NCBI GenBank assembly: GCA_944452925.2
Contig: OX101815.2
Coordinates: forward strand, 65,524,939 to 65,588,938
Origin: Chrysolina oricalcia
Lineage: Eukaryota; Arthropoda; Insecta; Coleoptera; Chrysomelidae
Direction: 5' to 3'
Length of the DNA: 64,000 nt
The first letter of the stretch is position 1. The number at the start of each line of letters is the position of its first letter. The notes below the pieces were generated by a model. That model was not told the DNA's origin. It worked only from the letters and a program-made list of their open reading frames with translations, and searched no databases. Positions 1 through 10,348 of this stretch are shown here, one piece after another. Both the position numbers and the translations under genes were made by a program.

Positions 1-1590
1 TTCTCGGCATTTTTCTAATCAATGTAAATTATATCCTGTCTGAGAAGGTCTGTACTAGCCATATGATTGTATACATTTGTAGCCTTGTAATCGAGAAATC
101 TCAAAAATTTGTTCTGAATCACTTCCAGTTTATGTTTGTATACCTCATATTGGGGACACCATATCACAGATGCGTAAACATAGGCATAACATAAAGATTT
201 CAGAGCTTGTTGTGATGTGAAATATTTGCAAGTTCTCAAAACAAATCCTAACATACGGTTGCTTTTTGAAACAACTGATTCAACATGGGATGTGAACGAC
301 ATACTAATTTCGTAGATGACACTAAGATCCTTTACCTCTTTGACTTGTTTGAGATTCTTGGTATTAAAGTTATACGCATACGCGAAGGTTGTTTTATTAT
401 GACTAAATAAGATGGAACAGCATTTGTCCAAATTTGAAGAAGTTTGTTATCTTCACAGTATTTTGAGAATCTATCTAGATCTTGTTGGAAATATGAACAG
501 TCGCTGATACTTGAAATCTGGGAAAAAAAATTGACATCATCTGCATATGCTAAGAAATTACAGAATTTGAAGCAGGAGCCTACGTCATTCAAAAATATTA
601 TGAAAAGTAGTGGGCCCAAAATGGAATCCTGGGGAACGCCAGAAGTCACAATATAAGGTACTGATCTGAAACCATTCACAGTAACAATTTGGGTTCTGTT
701 ATACAGATATGAGGAGAGCCAGCGAAGCAGATCACCATGTATACCGATCTCAGACAACTTTGAAATTAAAATGTTGTGATCAACTTTGTCGAAGGCTTTA
801 CTAAAATCGGTATAAACAGAATCAACTTGAATTTGGTAATCAGTTGCTGAGAGGATGTACTCACTATATAGAATTAAGTTAGATTTGATGGATCTTTTAG
901 GAAAAAACCCTTAATGTTCTGATATTATGGAAGATTTCACCGCCTTAATCATATCTGTATGTACAAGACGTTCATGTACCTTACTGACTGAATATATTAA
1001 GTTTACAAATTGGTCTATAATTTTTGACATTATTTTTATCTCCTAATTTTGGGATCGGAACAACAAAGGCTGCTTCCATTTATTTGGACATTCACACTCA
1101 CGAAAAGAATATTTTCACCTAGTTCTAAAAGTGATTCAAGAACCTGTATTTCAGTAACTTTCAGTTTACTAATGCAATTTTTATCGTCTGAAATTGAAAC
1201 TCGAGAAATAAATTTTGCTCGTATGGTTGATAGACACTGCTGAAGTATTTTGCGAAGAGTTCTGTAACATTTTCACCCTCCGCAATTTCATTATCAAGTG
1301 TAACTGAATTTGGAATTTTATTATGACAATTTCTCAAAGATACAAGCTGCCAAAATTTCTTGGAATTTTTTGGAACTTCGTTCTCAATTGACTTGATATA
1401 TTTATCATAGTCAGTCTGTGTGGCTCGTTTGGTTTTGCGCCTCAGCTCGGAGAAAATTATGTTATTATTGTTACGTAGAGTTTTTTCCATTTTTTGTGAG
1501 CCTTGTTTTTCTTTTGAATCAATTTAATTGTACCATTACTGAAGTATGGTGGAAAACTGCCATTAATTTTCTTTTTCGGTACTAACTTAC
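1..1590 (-). pseudogene. Non-LTR retrotransposon ORF2 remnant (Jockey-type RT)
   Basis: This is a broken reverse transcriptase gene read on the minus strand and cut by the window edge. From its 5' side (about 1575) come a linker segment (FPPYFSNG, then KKFWQLVS near 1350), the RT palm and the thumb. The palm at 332-757 shows SGVPQDSILGPLLF and the catalytic AYADD box. The thumb at 15-431 contains YASVIWCPQY. In the family the protein copies element RNA at a nicked target. Frames change at least three times and the usual VPQGS motif reads VPQDS, so it is not functional. Its 5' half ends where the Penelope-like element begins, which suggests that element landed in it. Assignment to the Jockey/CR1 group is by motif only; the clade is uncertain. 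Confidence 0.8.
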
Positions 1591-1599
1591 AATAATTGA

Positions 1600-3115
1600 G
1601 TTACAAATTGTGAAAGGCTTTCGCGGCCATCGTTGAATGAATGATGGTTTTTCGGGTTTTTAGGCCGACGTTTATTTAGAGAAAAACTCGACGTTTCGCA
1701 AACACGAGTGGTTGGAATTTTCAAGAGAAATGTTTACAGTTTCGATCACTGAACACTACTTGTTTGGTATGCGTTGTCTCAGCCAGTATTTATGGGTCGA
1801 CGTACTCGTACCTGCGTCCGGTGCCATCGTCCCTGCGTCGGGTATCCCCTCAGATTCATTAATTTCCCGGTATGGTGTTATTACCGTTTTCTTGAGAACA
1901 GGTAGCCATGCATTATTCAATTGTAACCCTTCTTCAATTCTGTTGAAATTGTTGGGATGTTTTTTGATTTCGATTGCTTCTCGGAAGAGTCTTGGATAAT
2001 ACGCATGTGTTGTGGCAATTACTTGGGTTTCTTCGAACTTCACTCTGTGATTGTTATTGTTAAGCGCATGTTCTGCGACAGCGGATTTTTCTGAGTGTCC
2101 TAACCGGCAATTGGCCTTGTGTTCCTTTATTCTGGTATTTGTGGAACGCTTCGTGGTTCCGATATAAACGTTGCCACAGGTGCATGTAATGCGGTACACC
2201 CCAGATGAGCTTAGTTCATCACGTTTATCCTTCGCCGATCTCAAGTGATCCTTCAGTTTCTTTGAAGGTTTATATATGGTTTTGATATCATACTTTCGTA
2301 GTATACGGCCAATCCGATCTGTGACCCTAGGAACATACGGTAGGAATGCTTTACTTTGTTCCTGGCAGCCATTCGATCCACTGTCGCTAGAGTTATTTCT
2401 ATTGCGTTTTATACACCGATCAATTTCGCTTTCCTTATATCCGTTTGAAAGAAGTGCGCTTTTCAAGTGTTTCAGCTCCGCTTCCAAATATTCGGGTTCA
2501 CATATTCTTCTGGCTAGGTGTAGTAGTGTTTTGATAATTCCTTGTTTTTGACACGGATGATGATTTGAGGTACTGTGGAGGTATCGATCAGTATGCGTTG
2601 GTTTTCTATATACCTTGTGCCCCAAACGTCCTTCTTTTCGGAAAATGAGAACGTCTAAGAAAGGCAGTTCCCTATCCTTTTCAACTTCCATTGTGAATTG
2701 TATATTCGGGTGTATCCTATTAATGTGCTCAAGAAATTTGTTGAGTTTTTCCAGTCCATCACTCCAAATTATGAACGTGTCGTCTACATATCGCAACCAT
2801 ACCTTGGGTTTGTACTTTTCCGTCTTTATTGCTTGTTTCTCTAGCTTTTCCATGACAAAATTTGCAATAAGTGGGCTCAGTGGGCTTCCCATTGAGACTC
2901 CATCTAATTGTTCGTATATTTTGTTGTCGAAAACAAAGTACGACGATGTTAAACATATTTCAAAAAGTTTTGAGATATCGCTTGGGAACAGTAGTTCTAT
3001 TCCCCTCATGGCTTCATCTAATGGTACCTTCGTAAATAGGGACACCACATCGAAGCTGACTAGAATGTCACTTGGGTCAATGGCAGACAAGCAAGTATTT
3101 AATTCATGCATGGCA
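1600..3115 (-). mobile_element. 5'-truncated Penelope-like element
   Basis: A Penelope-like retroelement made of one coding frame and roughly 150 bp of 3' sequence, reaching about 1600. The 5' end is lost: the frame starts inside the RT fingers, and nothing upstream of 3115 resembles the missing N-terminus. No terminal repeat or target duplication could be recognised. The 3' flank meets a minus-strand non-LTR pseudogene. Confidence 0.8.
1756..3111 (-). CDS. Penelope-like reverse transcriptase with GIY-YIG endonuclease (partial)
   Basis: A 451-residue open frame. RT motifs appear in order: SFDVVSLFTKVP (about residues 19-30), DGVSMGSPLSPL (about 69-80) and RYVDDTFI (about 107-114). A basic linker follows, then a GIY-YIG nuclease in roughly the last 140 residues (GVYRITC, then VYIGTT about ten residues on, with HKANCRLGHSEKSAVAEHA after it). 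Penelope-like elements use this nuclease to prime their own reverse transcription. The frame has no internal stop, so the copy is fairly young, but it lacks the N-terminal region and cannot be complete. The first ATG is an internal methionine, not a true start. VSMGSPLSP and YVDDTF separate it from ordinary non-LTR RTs, which carry VPQGS. Confidence 0.92.
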   Translation of the reverse strand: MHELNTCLSAIDPSDILVSFDVVSLFTKVPLDEAMRGIELLFPSDISKLFEICLTSSYFVFDNKIYEQLDGVSMGSPLSPLIANFVMEKLEKQAIKTEKYKPKVWLRYVDDTFIIWSDGLEKLNKFLEHINRIHPNIQFTMEVEKDRELPFLDVLIFRKEGRLGHKVYRKPTHTDRYLHSTSNHHPCQKQGIIKTLLHLARRICEPEYLEAELKHLKSALLSNGYKESEIDRCIKRNRNNSSDSGSNGCQEQSKAFLPYVPRVTDRIGRILRKYDIKTIYKPSKKLKDHLRSAKDKRDELSSSGVYRITCTCGNVYIGTTKRSTNTRIKEHKANCRLGHSEKSAVAEHALNNNNHRVKFEETQVIATTHAYYPRLFREAIEIKKHPNNFNRIEEGLQLNNAWLPVLKKTVITPYREINESEGIPDAGTMAPDAGTSTSTHKYWLRQRIPNK

Positions 3116-3784
3116 AGCCTTTATATAAATATGCAAATAATAATTGTGAAAAGACCGTTCAATTAGCAAAATAAACAGAATGCATATTTGTTGTAAAGTG
3201 ACATAATGGAAAATAACAAAATAAACTTGTAAAGGGCGTTGAATACGATTTATCTTGTCCAAAAACGTAAGGTAATCGCTTTAGTGCTTATGAGTGTTAC
3301 CGACTAAATTAGTCAAGCTATAGTATATGTAAATTAGTGTTGCAATTTGAAATTTTTAAGTTAAAGTCAAATATTTGAAATTTTTAAGTTAAAGTCAAAT
3401 ACCATATGTTTCTTTTGAATTCGTTTCCCTCGTGTATCACTTTAAGAACACATTTGAGAGCATTTCATCTATAAGAGATGTTTTATACGGAAAAAATGGC
3501 TCAGAATGAATATCCTGCAAGAGCGTTTTATACTAGATGTATGAAATTTCTATAATCTGTAAATGATGTGTCATTGAACTAGAAAACCAGTCGGTTACCT
3601 GACAAAAATCTAGTCATACTAGAAATCGCCATCCAAATACACATTTTCGGCGCATAAATTGAAAAGTGCATTGTACAAGCCTTATATGCCGTGTCCTACA
3701 AGGAATTTCGTAAAAATTCAAAGTAGTGGTCTGGTTTTCTAAATCAGAAGCCTTTCTTGAGTTATGTGTGAAGTTGTTGAATAT
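3116..3784. other. Unassigned AT-rich spacer
   Basis: No coding frame or terminal repeat is recognisable here. The only structure is a perfect direct repeat of about 28 bp (ATTTGAAATTTTTAAGTTAA core) at about 3345-3405. Confidence 0.5.
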
Positions 3785-3797
3785 AGAATATTAGCAA

Positions 3798-5981
3798 TTT
3801 CATCTTCTATCTTCTATCTTCTATCTTCTATCTTCTATCTTCTATCTTCTATCTTCTATCTTCTATCTTCTATCTTCTATCTTCTATCTTCTATCTTCTA
3901 TCTTCTATCTTCTATCTTCTATCTTCTATCTTCTATCTTCTATCTTCTATCTTCTATCTTCTATCTTCTATCTTCTATCTTCTATCTTCTATCTTCTATC
4001 TTCTATCTTCTATCTTCTATCTTCTATCTTCTATCTTCTATCTTCTATCTTCTATCTTCTATCTTCTATCTTCTATCTTCTATCTTCTATCTTCTATCTT
4101 CTATCTTCTATCTTCTATCTTCTATCTTCTATCTTCTATCTTCTATCTTCTATCTTCTATCTTCTATCTTCTATCTTCTATCTTCTATCTTCTATCTTCT
4201 ATCTTCTATCTTCTATCTTCTATCTTCTATCTTCTATCTTCTATCTTCTATCTTCTATCTTCTATCTTCTATCTTCTATCTTCTATCTTCTATCTTCTAT
4301 CTTCTATCTTCTATCTTCTATCTTCTATCTTCTATCTTCTATCTTCTATCTTCTATCTTCTATCTTCTATCTTCTATCTTCTATCTTCTATCTTCTATCT
4401 TCTATCTTCTATCTTCTATCTTCTATCTTCTATCTTCTATCTTCTATCTTCTATCTTCTATCTTCTATCTTCTATCTTCTATCTTCTATCTTCTATCTTC
4501 TATCTTCTATCTTCTATCTTCTATCTTCTATCTTCTATCTTCTATCTTCTATCTTCTATCTTCTATCTTCTATCTTCTATCTTCTATCTTCTATCTTCTA
4601 TCTTCTATCTTCTATCTTCTATCTTCTATCTTCTATCTTCTATCTTCTATCTTCTATCTTCTATCTTCTATCTTCTATCTTCTATCTTCTATCTTCTATC
4701 TTCTATCTTCTATCTTCTATCTTCTATCTTCTATCTTCTATCTTCTATCTTCTATCTTCTATCTTCTATCTTCTATCTTCTATCTTCTATCTTCTATCTT
4801 CTATCTTCTATCTTCTATCTTCTATCTTCTATCTTCTATCTTCTATCTTCTATCTTCTATCTTCTATCTTCTATCTTCTATCTTCTATCTTCTATCTTCT
4901 ATCTTCTATCTTCTATCTTCTATCTTCTATCTTCTATCTTCTATCTTCTATCTTCTATCTTCTATCTTCTATCTTCTATCTTCTATCTTCTCTCTTCTAT
5001 CTTCTATCTTCTATCTTCTATCTTCTATCTTCTATCTTCTATCTTCTATCTTCTATCTTCTATCTTCTATCTTCTATCTTCTATCTTCTATCTTCTATCT
5101 TCTATCTTCTATCTTCTATCTTCTATCTTCTATCTTCTATCTTCTATCTTCTATCTTCTATCTTCTATCTTCTATCTTCTATCTTCTATCTTCTATCTTC
5201 TATCTTCTATCTTCTATCTTCTATCTTCTATCTTCTATCTTCTATCTTCTATCTTCTATCTTCTATCTTCTATCTTCTATCTTCTATCTTCTATCTTCTA
5301 TCTTCTATCTTCTATCTTCTATCTTCTATCTTCTATCTTCTATCTTCTATCTTCTATCTTCTATCTTCTATCTTCTATCTTCTATCTTCTATCTTCTATC
5401 TTCTATCTTCTATCTTCTATCTTCTATCTTCTATCTTCTATCTTCTATCTTCTATCTTCTATCTTCTATCTTCTATCTTCTATCTTCTCTCTTCTATCTT
5501 CTATCTTCTATCTTCTATCTTCTATCTTCTATCTTCTATCTTCTATCTTCTATCTTCTATCTTCTATCTTCTATCTTCTATCTTCTATCTTCTATCTTCT
5601 ATCTTCTATCTTCTATCTTCTATCTTCTATCTTCTATCTTCTATCTTCTATCTTCTATCTTCTATCTTCTATCTTCTATCTTCTATCTTCTATCTTCTAT
5701 CTTCTATCTTCTATCTTCTATCTTCTATCTTCTATCTTCTATCTTCTATCTTCTATCTTCTATCTTCTATCTTCTATCTTCTATCTTCTATCTTCTATCT
5801 TCTATCTTCTATCTTCTATCTTCTATCTTCTATCTTCTATCTTCTATCTTCTATCTTCTATCTTCTATCTTCTATCTTCTATCTTCTATCTTCTATCTTC
5901 TATCTTCTATCTTCTATCTTCTATCTTCTATCTTCTATCTTCTATCTTCTATCTTCTATCTTCTATCTTCTATCTTCTATT
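3798..5981 (+). repeat. Giant heptanucleotide microsatellite (TCTTCTA)n
   Basis: About 2.2 kb of a 7-bp unit, roughly 310 tandem copies, almost without errors. The only interruptions seen are CTTCTCT variants near 4990 and 5486. Because 7 is not a multiple of 3, all three plus frames read the same seven codons in rotation (S-S-I-F-Y-L-L) and none is a stop. This produces a 742-codon open frame that should not be called a gene. The minus strand carries a TAG in every 21 bases. Near-perfect homogeneity implies recent expansion. True length may differ, because assemblies commonly collapse or extend such arrays. Confidence 0.97.
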
Positions 5982-5989
5982 TTCCGAGA

Positions 5990-6744
5990 TAATTAAATGG
6001 ATACGCATAATAATTTTACTCGTTATGGTCCTGGAAATGTTTTCAGGAGTAAAAATTCTGGTGATTTACAAAAATCTTCGGTTGCTATTTTTCTGTTTCG
6101 TTCGTTATGCTCCCGGGATAGAATTAACTCAGTTTGATGTTTTCAATTGAAAAAATTATCTGGAAGATCCGGAGAAAAATGTGGCAAAATGCATTCAAGT
6201 CTAAATAAAAATGTAGTTATTTAATTTTAATTCCAATTTGTTCGGCTATGCAAATATCGTTTGACAGAATATGAAATTGCTCAATTAGTGAGTTGTTTAT
6301 TTTCTGTTGAATTGTGATTCTGTTGTAAGTTCATCGCAATCAATCATGAAATCTTTGTTCTGATTGTTTACTCGAACATCGATCTTGAAATCGAAATCTA
6401 AATGTAAATAAAACACCTTGAGATTCATTGTGATTTCAAAATCAATGGAAGAAAATAAATCAATTAGTTGTCATGGAATTCTGACTTAATTCATTTGTGA
6501 CTCAAACAATTGTGATCGAAACATCACCCATGTGAGATTTCCCATTGGCGTACTTCTGAATGTACTTCACAAATTGAAACTTTGCGGTCACAATCGTCAT
6601 AGATGCAATGATCATTCAGAAATAAGTTATTTTCTCATTTTCACGTTGTTTACACATTTCCAATGGCATTTTATAAATTCACAAAACGACTCACAAACAA
6701 CTATTTTAAAACTTGGACAGGAACACGTCTGTCGGGTCAGCTAG
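5990..6744 (+). mobile_element. Candidate non-autonomous Helitron body, ending at CTAG
   Basis: Non-coding AT-rich DNA that ends in a Helitron-like 3' terminus. A GACAG/CTGTC hairpin (6716-6733) is followed seven bases later by CTAG and then T (6741-6745). Known Helitrons end in a short hairpin 10-12 bp before CTRR and insert between A and T. The 5' end (expected TC) is not clear; the adjacent TCTTCTA array may lie inside the element. Nothing coding was found. Confidence 0.5.
6716..6744 (+). other. Helitron-like 3' terminal hairpin and CTAG
   Basis: Stem GACAG / CTGTC with loop GAACACGT, then GGGTCAG, then terminal CTAG followed by T. GGGTCAGCTAG resembles insect Helitron ends. Confidence 0.55.
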
Positions 6745-6745
6745 T

Positions 6746-7130
6746 ATGGATATAAAATGGACTTATCAACAGAGACAGTACTATTTGATGTTGTGCGCGC
6801 ATTTAACAATATCTCCTTAACAAATATCCGTCCAAATTAGGTATAATGCAATCAAAATTTCGAAATATTCACAAAGTTTACTATTATGGACCTATAGTTG
6901 ATGTCTAGGTGCGAAGTAATTTTTCGAAATCACACTTTTGATTTAAAGTGGCCGCCATCATAAATGAGGATGCTGGGCGCTTTACATTGAAAATATGGTC
7001 CAATCAAAAAAAAATCATTTGGAATTGTGCTGGAACAGAAAAGTAATTTATTTCAAAAACTCCAACAACAGTACATGTGGCAGGAATTGTGAAGGAATTG
7101 TGAAGAGTTGGCTGATTCAATATTACCCTA
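6746..7130. other. No feature seen
   Basis: AT-rich sequence without a recognisable frame, repeat or inverted repeat. Confidence 0.4.
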
Positions 7131-7339
7131 GTCATTGGATAGAATCAGGTGCATTGCGTTGTGCCCACAACTCATTACACCCACATTTCGTTGCACCCAC
7201 AGCTTCCGAACATAGCCGAATTAAGCGCTGTTGCCAATTGCTGACATGCAATTCTCTAATGGGACATTTCGTTACACCCACATTCAATGAAGTTGCGTTT
7301 TGCCCAAATTTTACACCCAGAATGATACCTAAGTACTTG

Positions 7340-7595
7340 ACTCGTGTGGACCAGTTGATCTCTCTGCCTGCATCCCTAACGCTGCTGTGAGGCGAAATCG
7401 CCTGAGTCTTGAACGGATTCACCTTCACTTTCCACTTCAAATACCACTGCTGAGGCATGTCAATCGCATCTTGCTATAAAACAAGACCGGCATGGTGGTT
7501 GAGTGTCGAAAAAAGCAAAGCAGTGTCAACAGTGAAAAAATATACCTTCACGCGATCTATCATCGGGATGTCGCTGGCATATAGGCTATAATAGG
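7340..7595 (-). pseudogene. Jockey-type RT fragment
   Basis: Minus-strand translation gives SLYASDIPMIDR, then FFTVDTALLFSTLNHHAG, WYLKWKVKVNPFKTQAI and INWSTRVKYLGIILG. These are the Jockey RT palm-to-thumb motifs: an ASDIP segment, the catalytic ADDTA box (here mutated to TVDTA), KVNPFKT and VKYLGI. A stop lies after HAGLVL. Loss of an active-site aspartate and the stop make this a dead fragment. The adjacent 7140-7320 segment repeats short CACCCACATTTCGTT-like pieces and does not continue the protein. Confidence 0.72.
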
Positions 7596-8040
7596 GTCAC
7601 TGAATCCTAGAAGGCTTTGGCCTTCTTACGGGTATGGCAATGGGAGGAGTCTAAATAGTTCCAATGTTCCAAAAACACCACGAAAATTAGGTCCGATGTT
7701 TTAACTAGTGACACATGTCAAAAGTCAATTTTTATGTCATTGCCGTCATTGGTAATGTTTTCAAAAGTAGTTTCAGCAAATTCACAGAAAATAAAGCAGA
7801 TTAGCCCAAGTCCCAAAATCTTCTGATGAGACCTGCTGTCACTGATCCATTTTTTTTACTGATACAAATATTGCTTTCTTCTGAAAGTGAAATACCTATT
7901 GTGCAGCGAAAACCTGCAAGAATACCGACAAAAGTCATAAATTAAGCTTCGACGTATCTCCTGTAGTTTAGGAGATCCCAATGGTAGGGGTCGAATTTGA
8001 ATTGCCCTTTATAGTGAATTTAGAATATCGGCCGTTTTCC
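7596..8040. other. No feature seen
   Basis: No recognisable coding or repeat structure. Confidence 0.4.
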
Positions 8041-8044
8041 ACTT

Positions 8045-8470
8045 AGCTGCACGTCACTGGCAATAACCGATATGAGCGTACGTTTAATTGATGGCACCAA
8101 CTTTTATAAAGAGTAAAATTTTCTGAGAAACTATTAATGAAAAAGTTTCCCATGTGGTTCCAACATTTTGGCGGACACTGTATACCAAATAAGTCAAAAA
8201 GAACATCATCTGATAAACCCTGGTTCAGCAGAAACTGCTCCAGAGCTGTCGCATTTAAGCATGCAGCATACCATCGATGGTACATAACTCAGAGCCCTGC
8301 GACCAGATCAGAATATGTCGAAGTAAAGAAACAATCGAATTTTCGAAAGAGGCTCACAACGCCAAGGTACAGTCTTCTAACGGATCCAACTCGTTTTGGT
8401 CTTTTGTCAAAAACAGTAGGAAGAATAGTATATTGTACACTATACTTTTTCTACAACCATCTGAATCATT
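8045..8470 (+). pseudogene. Non-LTR retrotransposon linker fragment (between endonuclease and RT)
   Basis: Two overlapping plus frames together give KPWFSRNCSRAVAFKHAAYHRWY followed, after a frameshift near 8330, by FSKEAHNAK and GSNSFWSFVKN. This is the conserved linker between the APE endonuclease and RT domains of Jockey/CR1 elements (KPWF-x-C, a lysine/alanine-rich helix, then FW-x-FVK). Neither the endonuclease nor the RT core is present. It is a short, frameshifted remnant. Confidence 0.6.
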
Positions 8471-8703
8471 AACAAATCTGTAATATTTTTAATAATCCTT
8501 CATATCATAAACTCTCCTGCCGTCATTTTTACATGGTTTAGATAATTTTTTCTTTCTTCACCCGTTGAATGAAACATCTTTTTTTCTTTTTGTACACGTA
8601 CCTACCTACGTCGTGAAACAAATAACATTAAAAAATTTCAAATTTTGACAACTTGGACTTAAAAAAATTTTATGCAGAAAAAATCAAACACTAAGGTAGT
8701 GTT

Positions 8704-9100
8704 GGGGAATAAGGCCCGGCGGTAAATAAGGCCCAATGACTTTTTCTTTGAAGACTGGCAAATTTTTTCAAATCTGTCAACATGGTTAGTTTCATCATCC
8801 GAGTGGTGAAGCTTTATTAAAAGATCGTTGACTTCAGTTCGCCATTAACAACACTAGGTGAATGTCCAGTTTCAGGCTGCACAGATTATAAGTTCGCAAG
8901 AAGGTGAGACGTCGTTTTTAATTCAACCTATTTTACTTAAAGAAACAAATAGTGCTCCATCAGTTACTATAATATTGGTACTATCTTTCGCAATGAGAGA
9001 AAAATTTAAAGAATTGTTAATTTTTCTGGAAATTGCATGTTTAAGAAAAAGTGCTCGCCCGGTAATAAGGCCCTACCAACGATCGCGTAATAAGGCCCGC
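8704..9100 (+). repeat. Iterated AATAAGGCCC motifs, left subterminal
   Basis: Four copies of (G)TAATAAGGCCC or a one-base variant lie at about 8709, 8730, 9063 and 9088. Three more lie in inverted or direct orientation at the right end (about 12220, 12246 and 12422). Repeated subterminal motifs often serve as transposase-binding sites; that role is inferred here. Confidence 0.6.
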
Positions 9101-9215
9101 GGGCAACATTCGAAATTGTCTAGAATGTGGAACTTGGTTACACGGAACTTGCATGGGACTGACGGCTGAAGATGTTGAGGATTTTTACGGTAGGGAATGT
9201 TCTTAGAATTCAGTT
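8858..9215 (+). pseudogene. Transposon protein remnant with PHD-like finger
   Basis: A 103-codon plus frame (about 8858-9169) ends in RPYQRSRNKARGQ. In a neighbouring frame at about 9113-9205 the sequence reads CLECGTWLHGTCMGL followed by TAEDVEDFYGRECS. That C-x2-C ... W-x-H-x2-C pattern with a following D/E-rich helix is the second half of a PHD-type zinc finger. Such fingers occur at the C-terminus of several insect DNA transposon proteins. The first zinc ligands are missing and the frames are shifted, so this is a pseudogene. The catalytic domain is not present in the window. Confidence 0.5.
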
Positions 9216-10104
9216 TATTAGTTTTTTTTTATAATTTAATTTCCTTGTTGAATTTTGTTAAGTTTATCACTTTTTGTAGAAAATAATGTTTATTTTTGTT
9301 TTTTCATAAGTGTTTCATTGAGTTTTGACTATTTCTGAGTAATAAAAATGATCTGTATACAGGCTGATTCACGGTGGATGGCACATTAGACGTTTCTGGT
9401 GAACCAGACAACGGATCACTTTGAAAATTTAATGGAGGGCATATTCGGACATTCTCTAGCCAACTAAAATATTTTCGACAATGCGGTGTTGCCGCTTCTA
9501 TTAGAAAGCAGTAGCAACTTTGATTTTTCAAATGGAACACTCTGTATATAATATTATTTTTGGAATCTCCAACAATTGCCCGACAACTTTTCTTGATATT
9601 TCCCTATACCTATCTGTTACCGTTTTCGAAATAAAAATTAATTTCAATTTTTTTCTTCGAAAATCATGACTTCTAAAAATGCCGATATCTTTTAGTTAAG
9701 AAGTACTATGATATCGAAATTTGGAGTTAGGTGATATTTGGACACTTCCCACACGTCAGCCTAATCTCCGTTACTTCAATGCAGGATGGTAAAAAAATAC
9801 AGTTTTTTCGTTTGCTTGAAAAAGTTGCTGAAATTTGATTATTTTAAACGGAACACCCTGTATATTATTAAAAATTCGGAAAGCTGCTGAAATTTGCTTT
9901 CCTTCTATGTATATCATATCTATACCTAACTAGTCAAGTTTTGGACTTATGAGCATTTATTTGTGAAAATGTCCCTTCAGAATGGTATTTCCATTCGGTA
10001 TTTGGTAAGCAGGCCATGATTACTATTTGACAGTAGCGTTGTGACATTCTCCTAATAATATCGACATTTTCGTCACTTCAGAAGTTGCAAATACCTTCAA
10101 AACG

Positions 10105-10305
10105 ATGGAACAAAACTATTCAAACGAAGTTCTTATGAATTTGTTTATTATTTTTGGACAGTGTGACAAAATTATCAGCAGAACATGTAGAAAGTTCAAT
10201 GAAATGTATCCGAATCTACCGCCAATGAACCTCAAGAAATTTATACGAATTCAGAACAATTTCAATATGTTTGGATAAACTTTAAAAAAGCACCAAGAAA
10301 CTTGA
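10105..10305 (+). pseudogene. Inverted duplicate of the transposase N-terminus
   Basis: Plus-strand copy of the first ~65 codons of the transposase at 10349-11428, starting ATGGAACAAAAC. It matches until AAGCACCAAGAAACTTG, with small differences after TTTCAAT including an in-frame TAA, and then diverges. It is part of the left inverted arm and cannot make a transposase. Confidence 0.85.
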
Positions 10306-10348
10306 AATTGGAAATATTGATATGAATAATTATAAAAAAGTAAAACAA

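Noticed and set aside
3798..5981. TCTTCTA array as telomeric repeat
   Set aside because: Most insects use TTAGG; this unit differs and the array is internal, between TEs.
3764..5992. 742-codon open frame of SSIFYLL repeats
   Set aside because: It is the translation of a 7-bp microsatellite with no stop codon in any plus frame, not a gene.
7820..7860. CTGATGAGACC as a hammerhead core
   Set aside because: No GAAA partner and no helices can be drawn.
9304..9540. Frame shared by 9304-9540 (-) and 11994-12194 (+) as a second transposon gene
   Set aside because: The two are the same sequence because they lie in the inverted arms; no motif or start context supports coding.
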